From positions 83,417,877 through 83,481,876 of the forward strand of contig CM019063.1 in NCBI GenBank assembly GCA_009667805.1: a DNA stretch of 64,000 nucleotides, read 5' to 3'. A program made the position numbers and the translations under genes. The DNA is from Leptobrachium leishanense. Taxonomy: Eukaryota; Chordata; Amphibia; Anura; Megophryidae. The notes under the pieces were generated by a model, which made no database searches, was not told the DNA's origin, and saw only the letters and a program-made list of their open reading frames with translations. Below are positions 23,301 to 36,000 of this stretch, one piece after another. Each line of letters begins with the position of its first letter. The stretch's first letter is position 1.

Positions 23301-26300
23301 AAAGACACGGAGCGGGATCTTGCTGCAGGGATGACCCCACCCCTCCTGTACTATGCATGTTTCAATGTACTTCCAGCCCGGACATCCCTGCAGCAAGATC
23401 CCGCTCCGTGTCTTTGTTTTTTGATCCCAAAGTGGATTTTTGTTTCTGGGGAGTATAAATAAAGGCCCACCAGTCTCTCATGTCTGACAAGCAGCATGAG
23501 CAGGTATGGTTTGCTATACAACAGCCTGTGGTTTCATTTTTGGATAGGACATGCCCTCATTAGAGGTGCCTTGACGCTGGCGGGCGAGCTTAGTCTTATA
23601 ATGGCCATTAATAAGAAACCAAACCTCTAATTGTGTTTTTAGTTTCACACGGTATAATGGGAATAAACGCAGATGACATTTTTTTTTTCTCCGATACTTA
23701 CGTACATGTCCTGCGCTCCTTCGCTGTCCCCGCAGTCACACGAAGCGGATCGCAATGTCACACTTCCTGGTTCACTCCTCGTGAGAAGAGATCCAGGCAG
23801 TGTGACTTTGCGAGCGGCTGGAGGAGACTGCGGGGATCAGCGAGGGAGCGCAGGACATGTAAGTATCCAGCCCAAGTGTGGCTCGGGGATACCACTTTCG
23901 GTACAAAAAGTTAACCCCGAGCCACACTCGGGAAAACCGTCAGGGAGGTTAAAAAATATAGCAGCTAGAATTCAACTTAAAATATTAAAAGTAATTGGGT
24001 TATTTACTATTCGCTGCTGTTACAGCCACAGTAGACCTCTGATCCAGAGAAGGAAATCAAACCAGTGGCTGGAGAGGATTTATCAACGAAACTCCCTCTG
24101 TCGCAGTTTGAATTTCTCTCTCACAAACCTTACTGTGGTCAGTGGCGTCACAAGGGGGGGGGGGCGGCCTGCACTGGGTGACACCACCCCCTAAAAAAAA
24201 AATCCTTTTTTGTGTAAAATAGATCTATCTATCTATCATTGAGATTTCTCTCATTTTCAAGTATGTCCTGGGTAGGCAAGGCCTAGGCTGGCAGTTTCCA
24301 GGGGATGGTAATAAAACCACCACTAAAGGGGATATTCAGAGCATCGAAATGACGCAGCCATTTCAGTGTTCTGTTGATCCCCGCACTTTGGGGTATCAAA
24401 TTTCCACTGTGAATTCACTGCAGGGTCCCTGAAGTGCAGGGAATCAGCCCCCGAATGCCACCGCAAAGCCGTCCCCCGCTGTTTTAAAAAAAAACTACTA
24501 AACGAAAATGCCTGGAATTAACATATAAGGTCCTATGAATGATAATAAAAAGCTCTGTTACAGAAAAAACAAGCCGCTATTAGAAAAGGAAAAAATATAT
24601 TTTTAAAAAAAAAAATTATTTATTTTTTATATTAAAGCCTAAAAGATATTAAAAAAATTGACTTTTTACTACAGATTAAAGGAATAAACGGTTTATTGGA
24701 TTAAAAACAGGAATATTTGTTTAATCATTGACGCCTATGGGATTCTCCTGAATAAACCTGCCGATTTGAAACCACTGAACATCAGGGCATTTCTGACATT
24801 TCTCTGCTGTACAGTGTTCTCTGAACAGATTAACCATTACTTCTCTATGGGTACTTTCACTACCTTCGAACAGGTACCGTACTTGCTGGCAGTTCGCCAA
24901 AATTTGTGTGTGAGCATATCACAAAGCTCCATAGCAATAAACCTCACAGTAATTGAGTGTTGTGTATGAGCCTTCAGTGTTATATGGGAGTACTGATTTA
25001 TGAGTAAAAGTAGTTAGAGAAGGAAACCGTAAAACTTAGGGGGGGGGGGGGTGACACCAACTCCAGTGACGCCACTGACTGTGGTTGCAACCCTGGTAAA
25101 TAATGGGGAATTGGTGAATAACCTCAATTATTTGGCAAAGTTTTTGAAGGATTTAAAGAAAATGCTGGTGAGGTTTGGTAACAGAAACCCTCAATTTCAG
25201 GCATCATTGAACACTACAATACAAAGAGTGTCTCTTTTCAGCGCTGTCATTATTATGGTGAATTGTAGAACATAACCTCCAGCTAAAGTCTGTGTATCGC
25301 ACGTGTTCATATATTAAATGGTTTTTTTTCCGAACAGGAAAATATGTGGGTAATTTGGACAATATCACATTTACTGAAAGCTTCCTCGGTAGCAAAGACC
25401 ATGGAGGAATCCTGTTTTTCACACCCACGTTTCAGGATCTCAGTGGACTCTCTTTACCAAATAACCCTTTCCTGTGCGGAGTGATTATCCAGAAAATGGA
25501 GGTTCCATGGGCAAAGGTTTTTCCCATACGTCTGATATTAAGACTGGGATTTGAATTTGGCGGTGAGACTCTACCTTTCTTTTTCATCATTTTTTTTTTT
25601 TTCTTTTTAGTTAATAAACATTAGATGCCACATGTTCTATATTGACTATTTATAATGGTCTTTAGAAAATTAGAATATGTAATGTACAATAGTGACTGGC
25701 CACTTAAAATCAATAATTTGGGATTCCAAACCAAAATAAAGAGCAATGCTTTTATTTCAGCTATAGCCTTGCTTAGTTAAAGGGATATTCTATTAAAAAA
25801 AAATAGGGGAACTATTTTTATTTTTTTAAATGGGCAGAGGTTAAATCACTAGTGTCCCTTTGTAGCATAACCTTTTTTATGTTTCTTTTTAATGTTTCCT
25901 AACGCTATGTTTACCTTAATTTTTATATAGAATATCCTGCTCCTGTGGCGAGTCGGAGGAACCGGAAGTCTGTGTTTGGAGAAATAGGACACACTATATT
26001 TAATTTACTGACGGTAATTCTAGCGGTATCTGTGCTTACAGAAATATGACATTTAAGCTTGACAAAACCTTTTTTGTTTTGTTCCTGTGACAGTTTTTAT
26101 TATTATGCTTTATAAAGTGCCAGCATATTCCGCAGCGCTGTACAATGGGCACAACATAGGGTTACAATACATTGATCAAACTTTTGACAAACCAGTACAG
26201 GAGGAAATGAAGGTCCTATTCCTGTGGGTACTTACAATCTTGAAAGATTGGGGTGGAAATGGGAGGAGAGGACTGCAAGGTGAGGGCGATGGACTGCTTG

Positions 26301-27042
26301 CGTCAGTGAGTCGGGTGGTAGGCTTCCCTAAATAGGAATGTCTTAAGGGAGCGTTTGAAGGAAGGGAAACTAGGAGAGAGTCTGGCAGTACGAGGGAGAC
26401 TGTTCCAAAAGATGGGGGCTGCGCGTGAGAAATCCTGGAGTCTTCTCATGGGAAGAGGTGATGCGGGGAGAAGCTAGGCGCAGGTCACTGTTTGACCTTA
26501 GGTAGCGGACTGGGGTGTATTTGGTGATTAGTGAGGACAGGTAGTGGACAGCTGAGTTAGAGCTTTGTAGGTCAGGGTAAGGATTTTGAATGCATTTCTG
26601 CACTGGATGGGGAGCAAGTGAAGGGACTCGCAGAGAGGAGCAGCGGGTGAGGTGGATGAGCCTGGCAGATGGCTTCAGAATGGATTGTAGGGGGGGGGGG
26701 GAGTGGTTGAAGAGAGGGAGACCGGCTAGAAGATTATTACGATAGTCAAGTCGGAAGATTACAAGGGCGTGGATGAGTTGCTTTGTGGTAAGAAATGGCC
26801 GAATTCTGGAAATATTATGTAGTTGGCAGTGGCAGGAGGAGGAAAGAGACTGGATGTGGGGGATGATGTGGGGGTTTTCAGAACTTTGTAATATTTTCTG
26901 TAATGTAAAATATGTGAGCATTCAAAACAGAAGCAGGAGGAATGGGTGGAGTAATGGGCTGGGAATATACAGGAAGTGGAAGCTGAAGAAACTCCTAGCT
27001 GAGGGGTGTGGCCAGGGAAGATGCAATGAGCATTTAAAGCAA

Positions 27043-27074
<32 letters not shown>

Positions 27075-30000
27075 CACACAAAAAATTTCTGCATGCATAT
27101 CCCTTTTAAGATGACAACCACTGTAATTGTTCTGTTGTCAATAAATTAATGCATCATAGATTCTAGTATAGGAGAGAATGAACCACAGTCTGGCCAAGCA
27201 TAAAATGGATATTCTAGTAGGTAAATCCCCAGGAAGGGATCTTACATTTTGCAATCAACAGGGGTATCAGACACTGTAATGATAAGGTTGCAAGGGGTGA
27301 TAGCTGCAGTGTAAGAGATGGATGTGGGGATATGTTGCTCAGAAATCTGTGTCAAGGAAACATCCCAGAAGATTGGATGAGGGGCCTCAGTTGGAGGAGG
27401 AGACGAGACGAGAGGAAGGAAAGGAGGGGAGAAGAATGGTGTGGGGGGGGGGCGGAGACGTAGCCCCATGGAAATAGAGGGGAGAAATGGTAAATACCTT
27501 GAAATGTTACTTCTAAAACCAGCCTCTTTGCATTGCAGGACCTTCGGAATTATCAGTACACCATACCACATGTTGACGGCTTGGTGATTCATATGGAAAT
27601 GGGCAAGACCTGCATTAAGATTCCTTCAAAGAAGCAGAATGAGGTAGGTGAATGGAAGCTGGTGTTGTCTCACTGCTCTCTAGATATTCGCTCAGCTGCA
27701 TAACAAGCACATAACTGGTCTTACCACCTGGAGTAAATTTCATCAATGCTTTCCATTTCCCATAGGTAGTCTGATCATTTAAAAAATGTTTTTGTTTCCC
27801 TATTTACTTATTTTTTAACCCCTTAAGGACGGGGCAATTTTACAAGTTCGGGACTCTTCGAAAAGTAGAAGTGTGCTGAGCTCATTTTGACGGCTTAAAT
27901 TTTATTTCTACATGGTCATGTTTGGTACCATTTGGAAAGGCCATCCTCTAGCTGCCACGGATTGGGAGATGTGGGGGTTCAAAGAACCCCCATATCTCCA
28001 CTACAGGATTTCCTTAGGAAATCCCTGGGCAGCTAGGGGTTCCCCGGTTAACGGACGTCATTACCATGCCCGATGATGTCAGACGTGGGGAGACCCAGAG
28101 GTGGGACTGCCATCCAAGATGGCATCCCCCACCGGAAAAAATGCCGCGATTTAGTACCGGATTGTGGCCGTACTAGCAAGGGGTTAATGCCATACATCCA
28201 TGGAAAGGTCAGACTGTGACCTTTCCAGGGATGCCTTAGCAGCTACTCCTCATCTCCAAAATGCTGTGAAATGGGCTGACACTCAAAGCACGGAAATTGT
28301 ACGCCATTTCGATGCTGTGTGAATAGACCCTTATGTATCATTTTATTGATCTTGTTTATATTTATTCCTTCGTTCATTTTAGTAATTGACACTGCAAGAT
28401 TTTCTCCCAACTTCTTTCTGAAGTCCCATTCTTGGAGATTTGTGTCTGTATGTGGGATCGTTTGCTGCTCATCCTGACCACATGGAATTTGCTGACACCA
28501 GTTTGGCGTTTTTCATCGACATCCAATAACTACTTTGGCGACTCAAATTTTGTCAAAATACGGTGACCATTCACCTAAATAGTGAATTTACAGTTTTGTT
28601 CTTTTTCTTCAGTGAAATGGAATCGCTGAAGTACAGCGAAAATCAAAAACACGCTGTTTTGGTTCTTTGTGAATAGACCCTTTAATAACCCATTCACTGC
28701 CATGATTGCATTTACTCCTGAATGAGCTGATCATTGAGTAAACTCTATATGGGCTTTTGGAGCTGTGCAAAGGAATTTCATTTATTTATTTACAAATGGG
28801 CTCTAGAATATGTTTCAAACATTGCAGTGGATCTGCTGTGGCTCATGGACACATGCTACAGTAGCAAAAATGTGACCATCGGGGGGGAGCCCTCTGTCAA
28901 ATGAGCTTATTGTATTGAATTGTAGAAGCCTACATTTTTATAATCTGGGTCATGAAAAAGTAGTTCTTCCTAAACATCAGGGTTCTGACAGTAATTTTTA
29001 TGGAAAGCCACATGGTATTGACGGGGTTAATTGTTCGAAATGCAAACGCCTGCTGGAGTAAAGACCTCAGTATTCTAAAAACACAGTAAACTGGAAATAC
29101 TGACACGTTCCACAAAAGGAACAGTTTAAAGTCTAAAATGCAAAAAGAAGTACATAATTTAAATCCAGATAGAATTCCTTTTAATTTTTGGATTATTTCC
29201 TCCGTTTTCATGAATTTACCAGTTACAATATGCCTTCAGTCTAACAAAACAAAGTGAGCGAATGAATAACCCAGATGTTTGTGGATGCCTTATTCAGATG
29301 CCTTGTTAAAATCTATGTGTAAACTTTAATCTCTAAATATTTAAAGTCATTGTTTAGGTATGGGCAGGGTTGCTGGTGTTAATGTAAGGGTATTTAATAT
29401 ATGTCTGTTTACAAATTAAATGGCTTTTCCAGAGCAGCTTGTTAGTTCAGTGTAGATAGTGCCGCATGGAAGTCAATCACTGGGAAAAGATGAGTGAATT
29501 TGTTGTTCCTCTGGTTTCTAGATACTTAAAGTTATCCATGCTTCGAATGAGCACGTCATAAGCATTGGTGCAAGCTTTAGCCTTGAAGCAGACTCTCACT
29601 TGGTATGTGTGCAAAACAGTGATGGATTATATCAAACGCAAGCAAACATCGCCTCCGGGAAGACCAGGCAAGGTGAGTCATTTTATCATGTTTAATTCAT
29701 CAACCCCCCCCCCCCCAAAAAAAAATCAAATCTCACAATTATCGCTGGGGTTTTTTTTTTGTTTTTTTGGGGGGTTTTGGAGAAAGTACATACTCGCCAC
29801 CCAGGACATACTTGAAAACAAGAGAAATCTCCAATGTATTCTTCCTGGTAAAATCCTGTTAGGAGGCTTGCCCAAGGACACTTACTGGAGAGGTGCTCTT
29901 ACAGAAACCTATTGCTTAGATTTTTTTTCTTTTTGTTGTTTTTTTTTCCCCTTCATATTGTGCATGACGTATATTAAGAAATTCATACTGGGTAATGGAA

Positions 30001-33000
30001 CCAGATCATACATTGACCATGAAGAGTTTGTGCTTTCCTTCCTAGTTACGGGAGCAAGCTTTGTTGTTTTCAATGGCGCGTTGAAGACCTCCTCAGGATT
30101 TCTCGCCAAATCCAGTATCGTTGAAGGTAGGTTACAAATTTAAAGTTACACCATACACAAAGCATGGATTACACTGGGGAACAGCACTTTCGTTGAGTTA
30201 GATCTGACACTTGTTTTTGACTAACTGGTGGCATCTGAATACAAAAATGACCCCAGTTTTTCTCTATCCCGTCAATTTAAGGTACAGGATACCGTCCCCT
30301 TTTCTCAAAAACCATACAAAATGTGCACACAATGGAAAATTAATGAAAAAAATTACCTGAATGTCGAATTCGAGTTTAACCTCCCTGGCGGTCTATTTAT
30401 TTAGATAGTTCTTGTCTGAAAACTGTCTATTTTTTATTATTTTATCCCCCCCCCCCTTTGCAGCATCCAGAGTGTGGCTCGGGGTTAAATTCCTCTGCTG
30501 GAAGCGGTAACCCCGAGCAACACTCGGGATGCTGCTGGATACATCATCTCTCCCTGCGCTGCCTCGATGTCCCCGTAGTCTCTTCCGGCGATCGCGACCT
30601 CCTTACTTCCTGGTTCCATCCTCACGAGAAGGAATCCAGGAAGTATGAGGTCGCGATCGCCAGAGGAGACTGCAGAGATCGAGGGAGCGCAGGGAGAGGT
30701 AATGTATACAACCCGAGTGTGTCTCGGGGTTACCGTTCTCAGCAGTGAAATCCAAACCAAAGGTATATCAAATGGCAACTTATCACATGTTCCTTTCGTC
30801 CACATCCGTAAACTCTCGACACACTGCTTGCACACCTTGTGAGGAGCCCAAGACTTCTCTTGATCACCAAGTTTTACTTTGAAATATGCAACATTGCCTA
30901 GCATAGGAGTACATACATGGCTTGGCCACGCTTGCCAGAGGTCTAGATGTCTAGCTAATTAACTGAACGGTGTTTGGTGTTCAACACGGATCAACCCTTT
31001 TTTATAGAGTCCTCTTATTATGGTGCATAAGAGCGACAACTGTATGCTGTAACCCGTTGCGGTTACACAGTATATACAAGGTTGATTTGTATACCCCTTA
31101 TAGGGAGGTGGTCATTCAATAACATCAATTGATGGTTCTAGCCACGGATACCAAATATACAATCACTCCGTTTGGTTTCAGATACAGGGGTAATACAGTA
31201 TATCACATTTGGTGCTGGTTTATCTGTTACTATTATGCAAACAGTACCCCCACATATGATTAGTTAAGGTTGTAGGTCATGCTTATTATATGCAGTATCT
31301 CGCCTGGCCAACGGGTTTATTACTAGTTACATGTTGCAAATTTACATCACTTGGCCTCTTTGTGATGTATCTGTACCGCCACTGACTCGAGAGACATACT
31401 AATATTGAATTAGGCATATTTGATTGTCAGTGTTTTTATTGTTTGTATGGTAGTTTGCGGTACCGGTCACCGAACTTTTAATACCCCAATAAAAGTTATG
31501 TTTTAGACTACTACAATATTTCACCGGTTTGTGTTTATGAAGTTTTTTTTGTTTTTTTTTAGGTATTAATGTGATAAGCTGTTGACTACCGGTACCTGCT
31601 TGTTTTGCCAAGCTTTCCTTTTATTGGGTTAATTTCTCTCGCTGTAGTATGGATTAGGATTTTTATAAAAAAAACAGAAGTTCAACTTCAGTAAAGTACA
31701 ATGACGCTACGGTCAATTCACTATTTAGAATGGAACGAACCTAGTTGGCTGTACTTTTTCACGTTCTCTCACTAGTTTCTGCTGAATTTTTCTTGAATAG
31801 CTCTGTGTAGGTTTGAATGGAGGTGTCTCATAGTAGTTTAGCCTAGATTTCATCATCGTTTCCATGGATGCTACAGTCAAGGTTGTCCAGCGTGGGTATA
31901 CGGTTTTCACGGGGGCGGGGGGGTTGGGTGTCTGCAGCGGCTGTTGTTGTGTTTTTTTTTTTTTTGTTGTTCTTTTGTGCGGTGGGGGTCCTCATAACCT
32001 TTTTGCTGCGTTATTTTGGTTCTTATGATTCATGCTCCCATATTAATTTACTCATTAGATGGGCTCATGGTCCAGATAACCCAAGAGACGATGGAGGCTC
32101 TGCGACAAGCTCTGAGGGACAAGAAAGATTTCCGAATAGCATGTGGAAAAATCGACTCAGGAGAATTGGCAGAAGAAGTTACAATTACGTGGGTGGACAC
32201 ACAAGACACAAAAAACAAAGGGTAATACTCCTTAATAATATGACACATAATAATAATAATAGTGTCCATGTTGAGCGCTCAGTCCCTATTAAAGCTAAAC
32301 ATACATGTGACACAGCACAAATGGGAGGAGAATGGACTGTCTAACCTAGAAATTAAGCACATTCCTTTTGGAGTGTGTCATATTAAGTAATAATTGAAAA
32401 ACTCCTTTACAGGAAGTATAAAACTTCTATTAAAGTCAAGGTTGACATCGCTCACAATCCTATTTTTTTCTTCTTAAAGAATCTCAAGCCCTATTGATGG
32501 ACAACCAATGGAAGGTGTAATAAGTGAAAGACTTTGTCAAGAGACTGACTTTGAAGCTCATGATAAAATTGTCAAGTGCACAGAGGTAAAGAATTTGCAA
32601 AAACCATTAAAAAAAAAAGTACCTTTTTAAATGCATCAATTCTTAGAATTGTAAAAAATATATTTGCTCTTAAATACAAGCGTGCAATGCAAACTTGGCA
32701 CAGTAAATGACTGCTCGTAATCGTAACATTTTTATTTTATAAACTCTAACAGCATTGTGCACTTTTTAAAATTATTATGCTTGTGTCTCACGTTCTTATT
32801 TTTCTCGCTTTTCTTTAATCTAGGTTTTCTATCTCCTAAGAGACCGTGAACCCCCCACTGCGGGGGCCCACTCTCAGTTTGCCAAGGAGATCGCCACGGC
32901 CTGTGGTGCTGCTCTCTGCCCACATATTAAGACCTTGAAGAACAGTGGGATGAATAAGATAGGCCTGAGAGTTTCCATGGATATCGACATGGTAATTGTT

Positions 33001-36000
33001 AGCCTTCATCTGCGTTTGCACAAGATGACGGCAAAAAAAAAAAGTGCTATGTACCGGTTCTATATACAAAGCTGCGTGTGTATAATATTATCATCAATTT
33101 TATATAGCACCAACAGTTTCCACAGCGCTTTACAATAACCAAAGGAAATGAGTTACAGATGGTCAGACATAGGGTGGAAACAAGAGGTGTAGAAGGCCCT
33201 GCTCATAGGAGCTTACAGTTTAGACTAGAGTAGATTTATTTTGTTGTTGCCTTTCTTCTGACCTGTCATTATTTGCAATCCTTGGATATGTGGTATTTTC
33301 TGTTGTGCTTTGAATGAAATAATTTAAATATAAACACACCGATGTGCGAAAAGGTGCTCAATTGTTCAGGGTAGCCAAGCTCCCGGATAGAAAATCTAAG
33401 ACGAGGAAAAGGTGCTCAAACTCCAAAATGTTGCAGTTGATTGGGCACAGACACAGAAGGAATGATGTTTTGGCTCTCAATTCTAAATTTTTGAAGTCTG
33501 ACTTAAGGCTAAGAATTGTAGGGCCTGGTCCCTTTCCTTTTCTGAATTATGTTTTGAATGGTATACCCTGTGGGATAGTCTTGCAGTTAAGTGGCTTTAT
33601 CCTGTCCACTAGTGTGACGCATTTTCTTGAGTGGAGAAGCAATACATGCAAACTTCGGAGCAAGGTGCCCGTGACAAGAGTGGCTCTGAACTGGGAGTAC
33701 CTGCACTTGACATTACTGCTGGGAGATAGGGGACTATGACCTAGGAAAGGGCTAGGGAATAAAATGACATGTCAGACCCCCCCACAATCCAAAGTCACCC
33801 TGTGCCTAGAAGGGTACAGGGTGTTTGTGTTATGGTTAGTGTCTGTATATACATAAGATTAACTATAACCGTAAAATATATCAGTACAGTGCGTGTCAAT
33901 GTAGCCCTTTCCACACACCCCCCACCCTTCCGTATAGAATAGGTTTTAGACATTACCTGATAAATTTTTAAATTCTAATATAATTACCATATATGGATGC
34001 CCTAAACCTTTCAAGTTTCTTCTTTATATATCAAAATGGAAGAAAGATGCTGCGCTACGCCATGGCGAGAGACCCCCAAACTCGGCCACAAGAAATGCAG
34101 CTTCAGGCATCCCCTGCCAGACAGACAGGCTAAGTTCTATGAAATCTAATAAAACAGCATACAGATACATTTCTACGTCAGAGTTTAACCAACAGTGAGA
34201 CAAAAGATTAATACATATGATTCAGAGATGGCTTTTCTCTAGCTTACACTGTCCACACACCCTTTCCTGCACAGACAGGAAATCGGCTACATTCCACCAG
34301 CCAACATCCTATGCAAGAAAAAGACTTGCAGGGTTTGACACTTTAAATGGGGGGGGGGGGGAGATTCACACTAATGCAAGAATTAAAAACTACCTATCGT
34401 AATGAAAGGTATTTTAATATATGTATAGGTTTGAATGGTTATTATCTTGTTTGGCAAACATTGTCCCATTATCAGACCATTGTGTGTCTGAGCTGTTATC
34501 GTCTTTATTCATATCCACCTTGTGATTGCAGGGTTATTGTGTGGAAACATATTGTTTTGTTTTGTTGGTATGTTGCGTAGTGCGTCTTTAGTGTTCAGAG
34601 TTAATTAGGTTGGGGACAGACAATTGAATTATGTTCTAGACACCAGGGAGAGCTTTCTATTGTATCACCGGGTATAAATATGTGTGCTGTGAAAATGAAC
34701 CAATACAGTACGATCGGTGTCGTCTGTGATACTGGAGACATTGGAAAACATATAAAAGCTGCTGTGCTGTTCTGTGTTGGAGTTCTAGGAACAGAGGAGG
34801 CTAGTCACAACGGCCAATGGACCTTATAGTTCCTGTAACTCTCGTAACCGTACCCTTCACTCAGTGTACACAGCTCTCAAAAGACAGAAGTGAATAGATC
34901 TATATATAAAGTGGGAAATATGTGTGGGGAGGGATAGAGATGCACTCAAGTTGTAAAAAAATCATTTGAATATTAATATCACAACACATAGATAAAATAT
35001 GATATATACACATAGGTAAGCGCATTATGGACAAAAGCCACTAATGCAAATACATTAGACATGTGCATTCGTTTTAGTACTAAAACGATTTAGTCCGAAT
35101 TTTGGGATAATTTAGTTTTCATATGACTCAAGAGAAACGAAACTGCTCAGTACAAAAAACGAAAGAAACTAAAATAAAATGCACTACATTTTAGTTTCAG
35201 TCCTTTTTGTGATATTACATTGAGTGAAGGAGCCCAGCAATGAAAAGCGCAACATCGCAACATCCGAAGTTCTGAACCCTCCACATGCCAATGCAGTAGG
35301 ATGTTCTATACAGAGAGGGGCATTAATTAATGCAGGAGGATGTTCTATACATTATACAGAGAGGGGTATTAATGCAGGAGGATGTTATATACATTATACA
35401 GAGAAAGGTCTAAATTGAGGAGGATGTTCTATACAGAGAGGGACATTAATTCAGGAGGATGTTCTATATATATTATACAGAGAGGGGTATTAATTAATGC
35501 GGGTGGATGTTGTATACATTATACAGAGAGGGGTATTAATTAATGCAGGAGGATGTTCTAAACATTATACAGAGAGGAGCTTTTTTTTTTTTTTTAGCCC
35601 TTTAAATACAGTGGCTGTGAGCGCTGAGATCGGCTGCTTGTTACATTATCTCTCAGTACAATGTATCAGGCTCAGCTGTTACAGTAATTGACTGTAACAG
35701 CGCTCAGAGTTTCAGTAAAACAAGGAAATAATATTGTTCTAACCTCTTATATATAAAAATATTATTTACTAGTTTTACTGAAAGTCTGAGCGCTGTGATG
35801 AGCAGCAGTCAGTTACTGTAACAGTTTTGCCTGACACGGGGCAGTATTACAATGTTGGTGCTAACTTAACCAGAGCTGTTGTAAACTGAAAACCTCCATA
35901 GGCTATAATGGCTCTGGGAAGTTTACAACAGCTCTGGTTAAGTTAGCACCAACTATGTAATATGGCCCACATTGTGCTGAGAGTGAGAGATACTGTAACA

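Larger units (their letters stand above)
25787..27109. mobile_element. TTAA-flanked T2-like unit spanning exon g and an L2 fragment
   Basis: TTAAAGGGATATTC at 25787 and GCATATCCCTTTTAA ending at 27109 resemble the two ends of the 19684-20536 element. However, exon g (25931-26013) lies between them. They are therefore better read as two separate solo ends or half elements in opposite orientation than as one intact transposon. Confidence 0.35.

Noticed and set aside
25787..27109. One intact TTAA transposon spanning 25787-27109
   Set aside because: It would contain ZFYVE16 exon g, which is a conserved exon. Two separate ends are more plausible.
31868..32344. 158-residue + strand frame overlapping exon k
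   Set aside because: It is in the wrong frame for the conserved SARA/endofin residues. Exon k is read in the frame giving DGLMVQIT.
33840..34880. Full LTR around the TATAAATA at 34.67 kb
   Set aside because: TG...CA ends, a target duplication or retroelement proteins could not be found. The promoter-like words alone are not enough.
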